A stretch of 64,000 nt of DNA, taken from the NCBI RefSeq assembly GCF_002310815.1, contig NZ_CP011032.1, forward strand, positions 2,954,001-3,018,000, given 5' to 3'. The stretch is from Pseudoalteromonas tunicata (lineage in GTDB: Bacteria; Pseudomonadota; Gammaproteobacteria; Enterobacterales; Alteromonadaceae). The notes below the pieces were generated by a model that was given only the letters and a program-made list of their open reading frames with translations, had not been told where the DNA came from and ran no database searches. Below are positions 10,384 to 18,874 of the stretch, in pieces. Position 1 is the stretch's first letter, and each line of letters begins with the position of its first letter. The translations under genes and the position numbers were made by a program.

Positions 10384-13161
10384 ATGACCAAATTAGGCTT
10401 AAGAGATTGGATTTTAGTATTAGCCTCAGTACCAACCTTGCTCATAGGGTTACTGCTTGGTGGTTATTTTACACTAAATCGTTATTTGGATCTGAATGAT
10501 TTTCTGCTTGATCAAGGGATAACCATTATTGAGCCATTGGCGATTGCAACAGAGCAACCCTTGGCTGAGCGCAATAAAAAACTGCTCAATCGTTTAGTTA
10601 GCCAAAGTCACAATAAACACGCGCCATTAATTAAAAGCATCGCTATTTTTGATGCCAATAAAGAATTACTCATCACCAGTAATTATCATAAAGATTTTCA
10701 TTTGCTCACCCCATTTAATGTAGTGCCAAACCAAGGGTTAACCAGCAAAGAAACCGACAACCATTTAGTTTTATCACTGCCGATTTTAGACCATAACAAC
10801 TTAGATAACGGTTTATTACTTACGGCTGAGCAAACGTTACTTGGTTATATCGTACTTGAACTGAATCAAAATCAAGCGTTAGTTGGCCAGCAAAAAGCTC
10901 TTTTAGTCAGTGGTTTTATTATTTTACTGGCTTTTTTTATTAGCATTCTCATGGCGCTACGCTTTAGTAAGTTATTTCTAACCCCCATGAGTAAGCTGCT
11001 CTTTGCTATTGATAAACTCAAAGAAGGCGACCAAGACACCTCAATTAATGAACCCATGAGAGGGGAATTTGAATTATTACGCCAAGGATTAAATAGCATT
11101 GCGCATAATATGATGCTGCAAAAAGATGAAATGCAAAAACATATCGACCAAGCAATCAGTGACTACCGCGAAACATTAGAACAATACGAAACACAAAATA
11201 TTCAGCTAAACATCGCCAAAAAAGAAGCCCAAGATGCCAACCGAGTCAAATCTGACTTCTTAGCTAAAATGAGTCATGAGCTGCGCACGCCACTTAATGG
11301 TGTAGTAGGATTCACTCGTCAACTTTATAAAACGCCACTCAATAAACACCAAAAAGATTATCTCGATACCATTGAGCTTTCAGCCAATAGCTTGCTAGCA
11401 ATTATTAATGACATTTTAGATTTTTCGAAATTAGAAGCTGGTGCTATGGAGTTAGAAAGCATTCACTTTCAATTACGTGATACCGTTAACGAAGTACTGA
11501 CACTCTTAGCCCCATCTGCTCATGATAAAAATTTAGAGCTTTCAATTAACATTCATGACAACGTGCCCGACAGCTTAATTGGCGACCCTACGCGCTTTAA
11601 GCAAATTTTAATCAACCTTATCAGTAACGCCATTAAATTTACTGAGTCTGGCCATGTTTTAATTGATGTTGATTGCCGCCATTATGCCAACCAACGTACG
11701 TCTATTTTTGTTGCAATTAACGACAGCGGCATTGGCATAAGTGCCAATAAACAAGATGCGCTGTTTTCAGCCTTTGGCCAAGCAGACTCTAGTATTACCC
11801 GTAAATTTGGTGGCACAGGGTTAGGTTTAATCATCACTAAACATTTAGTTGAAGCCATGGGCGGCCATATTTCATTAAATTCGGCGGTTGGTAAAGGTAG
11901 CTGCTTTACCTTTAATGCTTTTTTTGAACAACCAAAACGTCATTACAGTGATAATTTACCGACAACGCCACTTGAGCAAAAACGCGTTCTGTATTTCGAA
12001 ACCCATCACCATACCCATGAAGCAACTCAATCTCTTTTACAAAGCTGGAATATGCATGTTACGGCCTGCTTAAGTTTGGCCGAATTAGAACAAGCTCTTA
12101 CGGGAGAGTTTAGCTTTGACATTGCAATTTTAGGCCATGCAGCATCGCTTGATAACATGAGTGAAATCAAGTCATTAGTTAATCGAGTGCGACCACAGTG
12201 CGATTACCTATATTTAATGGTCAATACGGTTTCCCATAATATGCGCGAAGCCTTTATTGGCACAGGAGCCGATGCCTGTTTAAGCAAACCACTTAATCAT
12301 CGTAAACTATGCGAAAGCCTTGCGGCACCTTATCGGCTTGATCATCCAAGCATTCAAACTCCTGAACAAGCCCAGCGAATATTACCCATTAAAGTACTTG
12401 TAGTTGATGATAACGACGCTAATTTAAAACTTATGTGCACCTTATTAGCGGAACAAATAGAATTTATTGATACTGCTCATAATGGTTCACAAGCGCTCAG
12501 CTTAGCTAAAACTCATAAGTACGATTTAATCTTTTTAGATATTCAAATGCCCATAATGGATGGCGTTACGGCATGTAAACTAATAATTGAATCATCCATT
12601 AATGAATCAACTCCTATTATTGCGGTTACCGCACACGCTTTAGCGGGTGAAAAAGAAAACTTACTGAAAGTTGGCTTTAAAAATTACCTTACCAAACCAC
12701 TCGATGAAGAAGTATTAAGACAAACAATTTTTGAGTACAGCCCTGATTTTGGCAAAAGCAAAACGCTGATCGCCCAACCCATTGAAAGCAAGCCTGTTGT
12801 TGCACCTTTTGACAGCAAACGCATTGATTGGCCCCTTGCACTACAACGCGCAGGCGGCAAAGTAGAGCTCGCTCATGAAATGCTCAACATGTTGTTATTA
12901 AGCGTACCAGAAACGCTGGCCGAGCTAAGAGATGCAACGGAGCTTGAAGATAAACAACGAGTGCTTAACATTGTGCATAAATTTCATGGCGCCTGTTGTT
13001 ACACTGGCGTTCCAAAACTTAAACAACTAGCCGAGACTATCGAAACAGCTTTAAAGCAAGACCAAAGCCTAAGTCAAATCGAACCTGAATTGTTTGAACT
13101 TGACGATGAGCTGGTCAATTTAATGATTGATGCCCAAGCACAAATTGCAACCCCAGCCTAA
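10384..13161 (+). CDS. barA: Hybrid sensor histidine kinase BarA
   Basis: BarA is a tripartite kinase that phosphorylates UvrY and controls carbon-storage small RNAs. It has a membrane segment at about 10-30, a periplasmic region, and a second membrane segment at about 175-195 followed by HAMP. The HisKA motif FLAKMSHELRTPLNG has its histidine near residue 299, followed by a HATPase domain. A first receiver-like region is degenerate. The second receiver (KVLVVDDNDAN) has its aspartate near 719 in FLDIQMPIMDG. A C-terminal HPt domain has its histidine near 868 in HKFHGACCYTG. Length (925) and order match E. coli BarA (918). Position opposite rlmD supports orthology. Confidence 0.93.
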   Translation: MTKLGLRDWILVLASVPTLLIGLLLGGYFTLNRYLDLNDFLLDQGITIIEPLAIATEQPLAERNKKLLNRLVSQSHNKHAPLIKSIAIFDANKELLITSNYHKDFHLLTPFNVVPNQGLTSKETDNHLVLSLPILDHNNLDNGLLLTAEQTLLGYIVLELNQNQALVGQQKALLVSGFIILLAFFISILMALRFSKLFLTPMSKLLFAIDKLKEGDQDTSINEPMRGEFELLRQGLNSIAHNMMLQKDEMQKHIDQAISDYRETLEQYETQNIQLNIAKKEAQDANRVKSDFLAKMSHELRTPLNGVVGFTRQLYKTPLNKHQKDYLDTIELSANSLLAIINDILDFSKLEAGAMELESIHFQLRDTVNEVLTLLAPSAHDKNLELSINIHDNVPDSLIGDPTRFKQILINLISNAIKFTESGHVLIDVDCRHYANQRTSIFVAINDSGIGISANKQDALFSAFGQADSSITRKFGGTGLGLIITKHLVEAMGGHISLNSAVGKGSCFTFNAFFEQPKRHYSDNLPTTPLEQKRVLYFETHHHTHEATQSLLQSWNMHVTACLSLAELEQALTGEFSFDIAILGHAASLDNMSEIKSLVNRVRPQCDYLYLMVNTVSHNMREAFIGTGADACLSKPLNHRKLCESLAAPYRLDHPSIQTPEQAQRILPIKVLVVDDNDANLKLMCTLLAEQIEFIDTAHNGSQALSLAKTHKYDLIFLDIQMPIMDGVTACKLIIESSINESTPIIAVTAHALAGEKENLLKVGFKNYLTKPLDEEVLRQTIFEYSPDFGKSKTLIAQPIESKPVVAPFDSKRIDWPLALQRAGGKVELAHEMLNMLLLSVPETLAELRDATELEDKQRVLNIVHKFHGACCYTGVPKLKQLAETIETALKQDQSLSQIEPELFELDDELVNLMIDAQAQIATPA

Positions 13162-13179
13162 CGGCTGAACTTGCAATGC

Positions 13180-13833
13180 TTAAAATGGATGTGGACTAGT
13201 AAAGGACAGGGTTTTACCGCTGTACGGGTGGATAATACTAAGCTCAGTTGCATGCAAACATAATCGCGGTCGAGCGTTCACAATCGCCTCATCGCCATAA
13301 AAATCATCCCCTAAAATTGGATGACCCAAATGCAACATATGCACCCGTAACTGATGAGTGCGGCCTGTTTCAAGGGTTAACTCAACTAAACTGCTATCAG
13401 GTCGTTGCTCTAATACCTTATAATGGCTAATTGCCGATTTACCTAGCGGACTTACTTTTTGATACGGGGGATTTTCTTTATCTGCCATTAAAAGAGCTAA
13501 AATAGTGCCATTAGGCTCTGCTAAATGTCCTGCAACTTCAGCAATATAAACCTTTTTATTTTGTCGGTCTTGAAACTGAGTTTTAAGATGAGATTCCGCT
13601 TTTTTAGAGCGAGCAAACACCATAATGCCTGAAGTGGCACAATCGAGCCGATGAACTAATAAGGTTTCGGGATACGCTTGTTGAAGCCGTGTTAAAGCGC
13701 AATCAAAAGTATGTGCAGCACGTCCAGGATTTGATAGTAATCCCGATTGCTTATCAATCACGATGATATCTTTATCTACATGGACAATATTAAGCCAAGG
13801 CTCTATGGGTGGGTGATACTCAAAAATTTGCAT
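13180..13833 (-). CDS. rluA: Dual-specificity tRNA/23S rRNA pseudouridine synthase RluA
   Basis: RluA isomerises U746 of 23S rRNA and U32 of several tRNAs to pseudouridine. The catalytic motif HRLDCATSGIMVFA contains the essential aspartate, and GRTHQLRVHMLHLGHPILGD is the second conserved block. The PPIEPWLNIVH opening aligns with E. coli RluA, so the ATG at 13831-13833 is the start. AGGAG lies 5 bases before it; the ten codons upstream of it are not expected. This gives 217 residues, close to the E. coli length of 219. It converges on barA with only 18 bases between the stop codons. Confidence 0.93.
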   Translation of the reverse strand: MQIFEYHPPIEPWLNIVHVDKDIIVIDKQSGLLSNPGRAAHTFDCALTRLQQAYPETLLVHRLDCATSGIMVFARSKKAESHLKTQFQDRQNKKVYIAEVAGHLAEPNGTILALLMADKENPPYQKVSPLGKSAISHYKVLEQRPDSSLVELTLETGRTHQLRVHMLHLGHPILGDDFYGDEAIVNARPRLCLHATELSIIHPYSGKTLSFTSPHPF

Positions 13834-13920
13834 AAACGCTCCTATTACGGCGCATTTTAACAAACCTTGCTGTTTTTTGGCAGTAACAGGACGTAATTAA
13901 CCTGAAATTGAGAGCAATTA

Positions 13921-13942
13921 AAGAGCCTAAAAATAGGCTCTT
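13921..13942 (-). terminator. Weak hairpin terminator downstream of czcA
   Basis: A 9-bp stem AAGAGCCTA/TAGGCTCTT with an AAAA loop lies 20 bases downstream of the czcA stop. The T-tract after it on the minus strand is poor (TTAATTGC), so efficiency is uncertain. Confidence 0.5.
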
Positions 13943-13962
13943 GTAGTAACGGGCTAATTTAG

Positions 13963-16900
13963 TTATTTAATCCGTAAACGCTCTGCTAAACGATAAATGG
14001 CAGGCAAGACTAATAACGTCAGCAAGGTTGAGCTCACAATACCGCCAATAACGACTGTTGCTAAAGGGCGCTGAATTTCTGCGCCGGTCCCAATATTAAA
14101 GGCCATCGGAATAAACCCTAAGCTTGCAACTAAAGCCGTCATCAGCACAGGTCGCAAACGTGACATCGCCCCCGACATGATTGCTTCATCTAAGGATTGC
14201 CCCTGATATTGCAATTGACGAATAAAGCTCACCATCACAATGCCATTGAGTACCGCAATACCACATAATGCGATAAAACCAACCGCTGCAGAAATAGAAA
14301 TTGGCATATCACGAAGTAACAATGCAAACACGCCACCACATAACGCAAAAGGCACACCACTAAACACCACTAAAGTATCACGCCAATTATTTAATGCGCT
14401 GTAAAGCATGAGCAAAATTAATAATAACGTCAGTGGAACGACCAGAGTTAAGCGCGCCGTAGCCGATTGCAGTTGCTTAAACGTGCCACCATAATCAAGC
14501 CAATAACCGGGTGGTAACGAAACTGCGGCCATTTTTTGTTGAATGTCACTTATTACAGATCCTAAATCTCGTCCACTGACATTGGCCGTGATCACGACAT
14601 TGCGTTTGCCACTTTCCCTATTAATCTGATTAGGCCCAATTTGCTCAGTCAAACTCGCCACCTCAGCCAAAGGCAAAAATTGTAATTCTGCATGCCCTTC
14701 TTGTGCCAGTGCGATTGGAATACGGCCCAGAGCTTCTATATTGCTTCTTTGATTTTCAGGTAATCTTACAACTAAATTAAATCGCTTATCTCCCTCAAAT
14801 ATAACGCCAACCTGTTGACCACCTACGGCATTTTGTAAAACCTGCTGCATAGTCGCCACATCCATTCCAGCCAGCGCCAGATGCTCAGCTTTAGGCGTGA
14901 TTGAAATAACAGGTAAACCAGCGGCCTGCTCCATCGCAACATCTTTTGTACCAGCAACACTCTCTAATACCTTTGTCAGCTGCTTACCAACTTGCTGTAA
15001 TGTTTCTAAGTCATCACCATACACTCGTACCGCAATATCACTTCTCACCCCCGCTATTAGTTCGTTAAACCGCATTTCAATTGGCTGAGTAAACTCATAA
15101 TTATTACCCGGCAGAGGGGTTACTTTTTCACGGATCTGGTTCACCAACTGCTCGCGGGTAAGAGTAGGGTCTGGCCATTGCGCTCTTGGTTTTAAAATAA
15201 TAAAGGTATCAGCAACATTTGGCGGCATGGGGTCGGTTGCAACCTCAGGCGTGCCAATTTTTGAAAACACCCGCAATACTTGAGGAAGGGTTATAATTTC
15301 TTGCTCAATCAATTGCTGCATTGCAACAGATTGGCTCAAGCTGGTGCCCACAATTCGCATGGCATGCATTGCCACATCACCTTCATCAAGCTTAGGTAAA
15401 AATTCAGAGCCCATTTGTTTTGCTTGCCAAAACGCACTTATCAGTACTACTAAAGCAAGTATCATCACCACCAAAGGTAAGCGTAATGCCGTACTTAATA
15501 AAGGCCGGTACATGCTACGTAGCAAAACCATCAGTTTATTTTCATGCTCGCTGATAGGCCCCTTAACAAACAAAGCAATAGCTGCAGGTACAAACGTCAT
15601 TGCAAGGACAAGCGCACCAAAAAGTGCTGCAATAACGGTAAATGCCATTGGTTGAAACATTTTTCCTTCAACACCATCCAGTGCAAAAATTGGCACATAG
15701 ACCAGCATAATAATCCCCACACCAAATAGCGCAGGTGTCATTACCGCTTTAGTGGCAGCAAACACAATTGCAAGGCGCTCTCCTAAATCTAATAATCGAC
15801 CTCGTTGCTGCTGAGCGATCCCCAGTTGGCGCAAACAGTTTTCAACCACAATTACCGAACCATCCACAATCAAGCCAAAATCAATTGCACCTAAACTCAT
15901 TAAGTTACCACTCATATTATTTGCTGCCATGCCTGTAAGGGCAAACAGCATACTGAGCGGGATCACTAATGCCGTGATTATTGCTGCGCGTATATTGCCT
16001 AAAAACAACAACAGAACAATCACCACCAGCAACGCACCTTCAAACAAATTGGTGCGAACCGTGGCAATCGTTTTATCCACCAAGGTGGTACGATTGTAAT
16101 TAACCTGCGCCAGCACTCCGGTTGGCAATCGACTGTTAATCGCGGTTAATTGCTTAGCAACATCAATTGCGACCGTACGACTGTTCTCACCTAACAACAT
16201 CATGACTGTACCAAGTACCACCTCTTGACCATTTTGTGTCGCGGCACCGGTGCGTAACTGCTTAGCAATAATGACATCGGCCACATCTTTAATACGAATG
16301 AGTGCACTGTCTTTTGATGCGATCACTAGGTTTTCGATGTCTTGAATATCACCCAATTGGCCAACTGAACGGATTAACCATTGCTCACCATTTTGCTCAA
16401 TAAACCCAGCACCAACATTGTTATTGTTACGCTCAAGCACCTTTGCCAACTGCTCAAAGGTCAATTTCATCGCCAATAATTTAAACGGATCGGGGATAAC
16501 CTGATATTCACGCACAAAACCACCTATGGTATTGATTTCAGTGACACCTACCACTTTTAACAATTGCGGTTTGATCACCCAATCTTGTAAGGTTCTTAAA
16601 TCTTCAGCGTTATAGAAGCTGCCATCGGGTTTTTGTGCATTTGGCAATGCGGTGACTGAATACGAAAATATTTCACCCAAGCCTGACACTATCGGGCCCA
16701 TTTGTGGCTCAATGCCCACAGGAAGCTCGGCTCGTGCCAGCTGTAAACGCTCAGAGACTAATTGCCGCGCCCAATAAATATCGGTTCCTTCTTTAAAAAT
16801 CACCGTCACTTGCGATAAACCAAAGCGCGATAAAGAACGGGTATAAGCCAATTGTGGTAAACCAGCCATAGCCGTTTCAATGGCATAAGTGATACGTTGT

Positions 16901-17085
16901 TCGGTTTCAAGTGGCGAGAAACCATCACTCACCGTATTAATTTGCACTTGCACATTCGTAATATCGGGCACTGCATCTACGGGTAATTTTGTCGCTTGCC
17001 AAAGTGCAAACAGACCAAGCAGCAAGGTCAAAAACATAACTCGCCACGGCTTTGCTAAAGAGGCTTTTAAGAGCGTATCTATCAT
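13963..17085 (-). CDS. czcA: Heavy-metal efflux RND transporter, CzcA type
   Basis: This is an inner-membrane proton-driven RND pump of the heavy-metal class, exporting divalent cations to a membrane fusion protein and outer-membrane channel. Its 1040 residues show the RND pattern: one N-terminal membrane helix, a periplasmic loop, six helices, a second periplasmic loop and five more helices. The fourth-helix motif is AIDFGLIVDGSVIVVEN. This D-F-G-X3-D-X6-E pattern is known from Co/Zn/Cd pumps, whereas Cu/Ag pumps have a different signature, so a zinc, cobalt or cadmium substrate is inferred. It starts 9 bases after czcB on the same strand. No outer-membrane factor gene is beside it. Confidence 0.9.
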   Translation of the reverse strand: MIDTLLKASLAKPWRVMFLTLLLGLFALWQATKLPVDAVPDITNVQVQINTVSDGFSPLETEQRITYAIETAMAGLPQLAYTRSLSRFGLSQVTVIFKEGTDIYWARQLVSERLQLARAELPVGIEPQMGPIVSGLGEIFSYSVTALPNAQKPDGSFYNAEDLRTLQDWVIKPQLLKVVGVTEINTIGGFVREYQVIPDPFKLLAMKLTFEQLAKVLERNNNNVGAGFIEQNGEQWLIRSVGQLGDIQDIENLVIASKDSALIRIKDVADVIIAKQLRTGAATQNGQEVVLGTVMMLLGENSRTVAIDVAKQLTAINSRLPTGVLAQVNYNRTTLVDKTIATVRTNLFEGALLVVIVLLLFLGNIRAAIITALVIPLSMLFALTGMAANNMSGNLMSLGAIDFGLIVDGSVIVVENCLRQLGIAQQQRGRLLDLGERLAIVFAATKAVMTPALFGVGIIMLVYVPIFALDGVEGKMFQPMAFTVIAALFGALVLAMTFVPAAIALFVKGPISEHENKLMVLLRSMYRPLLSTALRLPLVVMILALVVLISAFWQAKQMGSEFLPKLDEGDVAMHAMRIVGTSLSQSVAMQQLIEQEIITLPQVLRVFSKIGTPEVATDPMPPNVADTFIILKPRAQWPDPTLTREQLVNQIREKVTPLPGNNYEFTQPIEMRFNELIAGVRSDIAVRVYGDDLETLQQVGKQLTKVLESVAGTKDVAMEQAAGLPVISITPKAEHLALAGMDVATMQQVLQNAVGGQQVGVIFEGDKRFNLVVRLPENQRSNIEALGRIPIALAQEGHAELQFLPLAEVASLTEQIGPNQINRESGKRNVVITANVSGRDLGSVISDIQQKMAAVSLPPGYWLDYGGTFKQLQSATARLTLVVPLTLLLILLMLYSALNNWRDTLVVFSGVPFALCGGVFALLLRDMPISISAAVGFIALCGIAVLNGIVMVSFIRQLQYQGQSLDEAIMSGAMSRLRPVLMTALVASLGFIPMAFNIGTGAEIQRPLATVVIGGIVSSTLLTLLVLPAIYRLAERLRIK

Positions 17086-17094
17086 GGTTTTCTC

Positions 17095-18129
17095 CTAGTG
17101 TGCATGATTAGCGCTGGCCTTCATCAGGTCTGCTTTTAAAACAAAACTATTGTCACTGGCATAACGCTCCCCCGCCACAAGACCCGAGATAATCTCAACA
17201 TAGGTATCATCGGCCTGACCTAATTGCACAGGCTTGACAATAAAGGCATTATCTTGGCGCACAAAGACCACTAATTGATTTTCAAATTGCTGTAATGCTG
17301 TTTTGGCGACTACAACCTTTACTTGACGATTTGATACCGTGACATCGGCTTTAACATGGGCACCTGGGCGCCAAAAACCCATGTTATTGGGTAATACCGC
17401 TTGAGCTTGCGCGATATGCTGCGTATTCATCCGAGCTGAGAGATAGCTGATTTGTGTAAGTGTGGCATTGTGGTCGTGTAAATCGCGCACTTGCACCGTT
17501 TGACCTAAGGCTAATTGCTCTAAATCAGCACTAAAAGCAGACATTTGTAGCCTAACGGTCGATAAATCGGTAATTTCGAACAAGGGTTGTTCGGTGATGC
17601 GCTCTCCTAAGCGCACATATTTGTGGCTAATTTCACCGCTTGCAGGTGCAACAACATCGTAACTATTTAAACTGGCAGTATTATGAATAGTTGCCAGCAC
17701 TTGGCCTTTAACCACCAAGTCTCCAACTTTCACTTTAAGAGATTCAACTAAACCACTATAAGGTGCACTCACTAAAAATTGCTGTTCGGGAATAGCGGTA
17801 ATTTCACCAAAAAGTTGCAAGGTGTGCTTAATGGTTTCTGGAGCTGCATGCTTTATGCCTATCCCCGCTTTTTGTACAATCTCATCGCTCATGACAATCC
17901 GTTCATCATGATCATCCAAAGACTCATCTGTGTGCTGCGAGTCTTGATTGTCAAAAGTCTCATGCTGGTGAGAGTCTTGATTGTCAAAAGTCTCATGCTG
18001 GTGAGAGTCTTTAGAGGCAAAGTTAATAATGTTACTGCCCTCTGCATTGCCCACAACAAACGTCAACACCATTAAAAACAACATGATACTGTTAAAAAAT
18101 AAGCGCGCTTTTATCCATAATGATTTCAT
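17095..18129 (-). CDS. czcB: Heavy-metal efflux membrane fusion protein with histidine-rich N-terminus
   Basis: This periplasmic adaptor links the RND pump to an outer-membrane channel. A signal or anchor segment (about 8-28) is followed by an acidic histidine-rich stretch at about 40-75, then the barrel-sandwich lipoyl halves (LKVKVGDLVVKGQVLATI) and beta-barrel domains. The His-rich region contains two exact copies of an 11-residue unit, DSHQHETFDNQ. Metal binding there is inferred from His, Asp and Glu content. The start codon overlaps the stop of the preceding 66-residue ORF as ATGA, but GGGAG 7 bases upstream gives it its own ribosome-binding site. It is followed by czcA. Confidence 0.88.
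   Translation of the reverse strand: MKSLWIKARLFFNSIMLFLMVLTFVVGNAEGSNIINFASKDSHQHETFDNQDSHQHETFDNQDSQHTDESLDDHDERIVMSDEIVQKAGIGIKHAAPETIKHTLQLFGEITAIPEQQFLVSAPYSGLVESLKVKVGDLVVKGQVLATIHNTASLNSYDVVAPASGEISHKYVRLGERITEQPLFEITDLSTVRLQMSAFSADLEQLALGQTVQVRDLHDHNATLTQISYLSARMNTQHIAQAQAVLPNNMGFWRPGAHVKADVTVSNRQVKVVVAKTALQQFENQLVVFVRQDNAFIVKPVQLGQADDTYVEIISGLVAGERYASDNSFVLKADLMKASANHAH
17939..18004. repeat. Two exact 33-bp tandem repeats inside czcB
   Basis: Copies at 17939-17971 and 17972-18004 are identical, and the first 8 bases of a third copy follow. The unit is a multiple of three, so changes in copy number would lengthen or shorten the His-rich segment of the fusion protein in frame. Confidence 0.9.
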
Positions 18130-18326
18130 AGTCCAGCTCCCAAAGAGTCAAAAATAGAAAACGGCATGAATAAGAAATCACTGCTGATGGTGTTTAAAAC
18201 TACCAATAAATCAGATGAAAATGCCTTAGCCTGTAAGGTAAAAACTGACCAATTGTGGCTAAAAACGGTGGCCAAACACATGTCTGCAGGCAGCATTAGG
18301 CCGGCAAATGAAAATGTCATAGTCAT
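18126..18326 (-). CDS. Small hypothetical protein coupled to czcB
   Basis: This 66-residue ORF has a good ribosome-binding site (GGAGC, 6 bases before the ATG). It ends in an ATGA overlap with czcB, and both points argue for translation. It begins MTMTFSFAGLMLPADMC and is fairly hydrophobic but has no clear long membrane helix or metal motif. I do not recognise the family. It sits between a His-rich secreted protein and czcB in one run, so a link to metal efflux is inferred from position only. A 58-codon ORF on the opposite strand (18166-18342) overlaps it almost fully and lacks a ribosome-binding site. Coding status is uncertain. Confidence 0.4.
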   Translation of the reverse strand: MTMTFSFAGLMLPADMCLATVFSHNWSVFTLQAKAFSSDLLVVLNTISSDFLFMPFSIFDSLGAGL

Positions 18327-18389
18327 AACTATGCTCCAATAAAATTAATTTAAAGAGTAATTTAAGGTTTTGTTTAAATTGAATTTTAT

Positions 18390-18752
18390 TTAAGCGTTTG
18401 GCGGTGGTACGGGTGGGCTATAGCTAATAGGCAACCATGAAAAAGCATTGCTGATAATGGCGGTATCTAAAATTGGTGAAGCCGCAAAATGATAAAGATT
18501 GGTAACGTAACAGGTAACATGAGCGTGAGGAGAATGATGTTCATCGTCACTTTCATCCTCATGGGGATAGTCTAGGGCATGGCCTTGATGATGTTCAGCA
18601 TGCGCAACAATGTCATGACCTGTATTAGCATCTAACATCGACAAAGAGTGATTTTCAGCAGGCAAATGCATAACCGTACTCTCACACGCAAAAGCAGCAT
18701 GTGTCAGCATCACTATGGTTAATAACAGAAGTCTGATAAAAAATTTAGGCAT
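18390..18752 (-). CDS. Small secreted histidine-rich protein of the czc locus
   Basis: This 120-residue protein has a clear signal peptide (RLLLLTIVMLTHAAFAC, cleavage near 22). A stretch rich in histidine, aspartate and glutamate follows at about 45-78 (HAEHHQGH and DDEHHSPHAH). The tail is hydrophobic and proline-rich (YSPPVPPPNA). Two further cysteines are C23 and the one in VTCYVTNL. Small proteins of this type often sit first in metal-efflux operons. A periplasmic metal-buffering role is inferred from composition and place; no enzyme motif is seen. It is followed by the 66-residue ORF, czcB and czcA on the same strand. Confidence 0.65.
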   Translation of the reverse strand: MPKFFIRLLLLTIVMLTHAAFACESTVMHLPAENHSLSMLDANTGHDIVAHAEHHQGHALDYPHEDESDDEHHSPHAHVTCYVTNLYHFAASPILDTAIISNAFSWLPISYSPPVPPPNA

Positions 18753-18874
18753 AGGTGTCTCAAATTAAGAACCAACATCATAATATACTAAGCAGGCATT
18801 ACTCAATCTAAAATCACTGTCATGACTGATTTACTCTTTTGTTAAGGAAAAATATCAAGAACTTTGAATACGTA

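Noticed and set aside
18166..18342. A 58-codon plus-strand ORF (MNKKSLLMVFKTTNKSDE and so on) antisense to the small ORF before czcB
   Set aside because: No ribosome-binding site and no neighbours on this strand. The opposite frame has a good site and coupling, so this one is kept only as an alternative in the findings.
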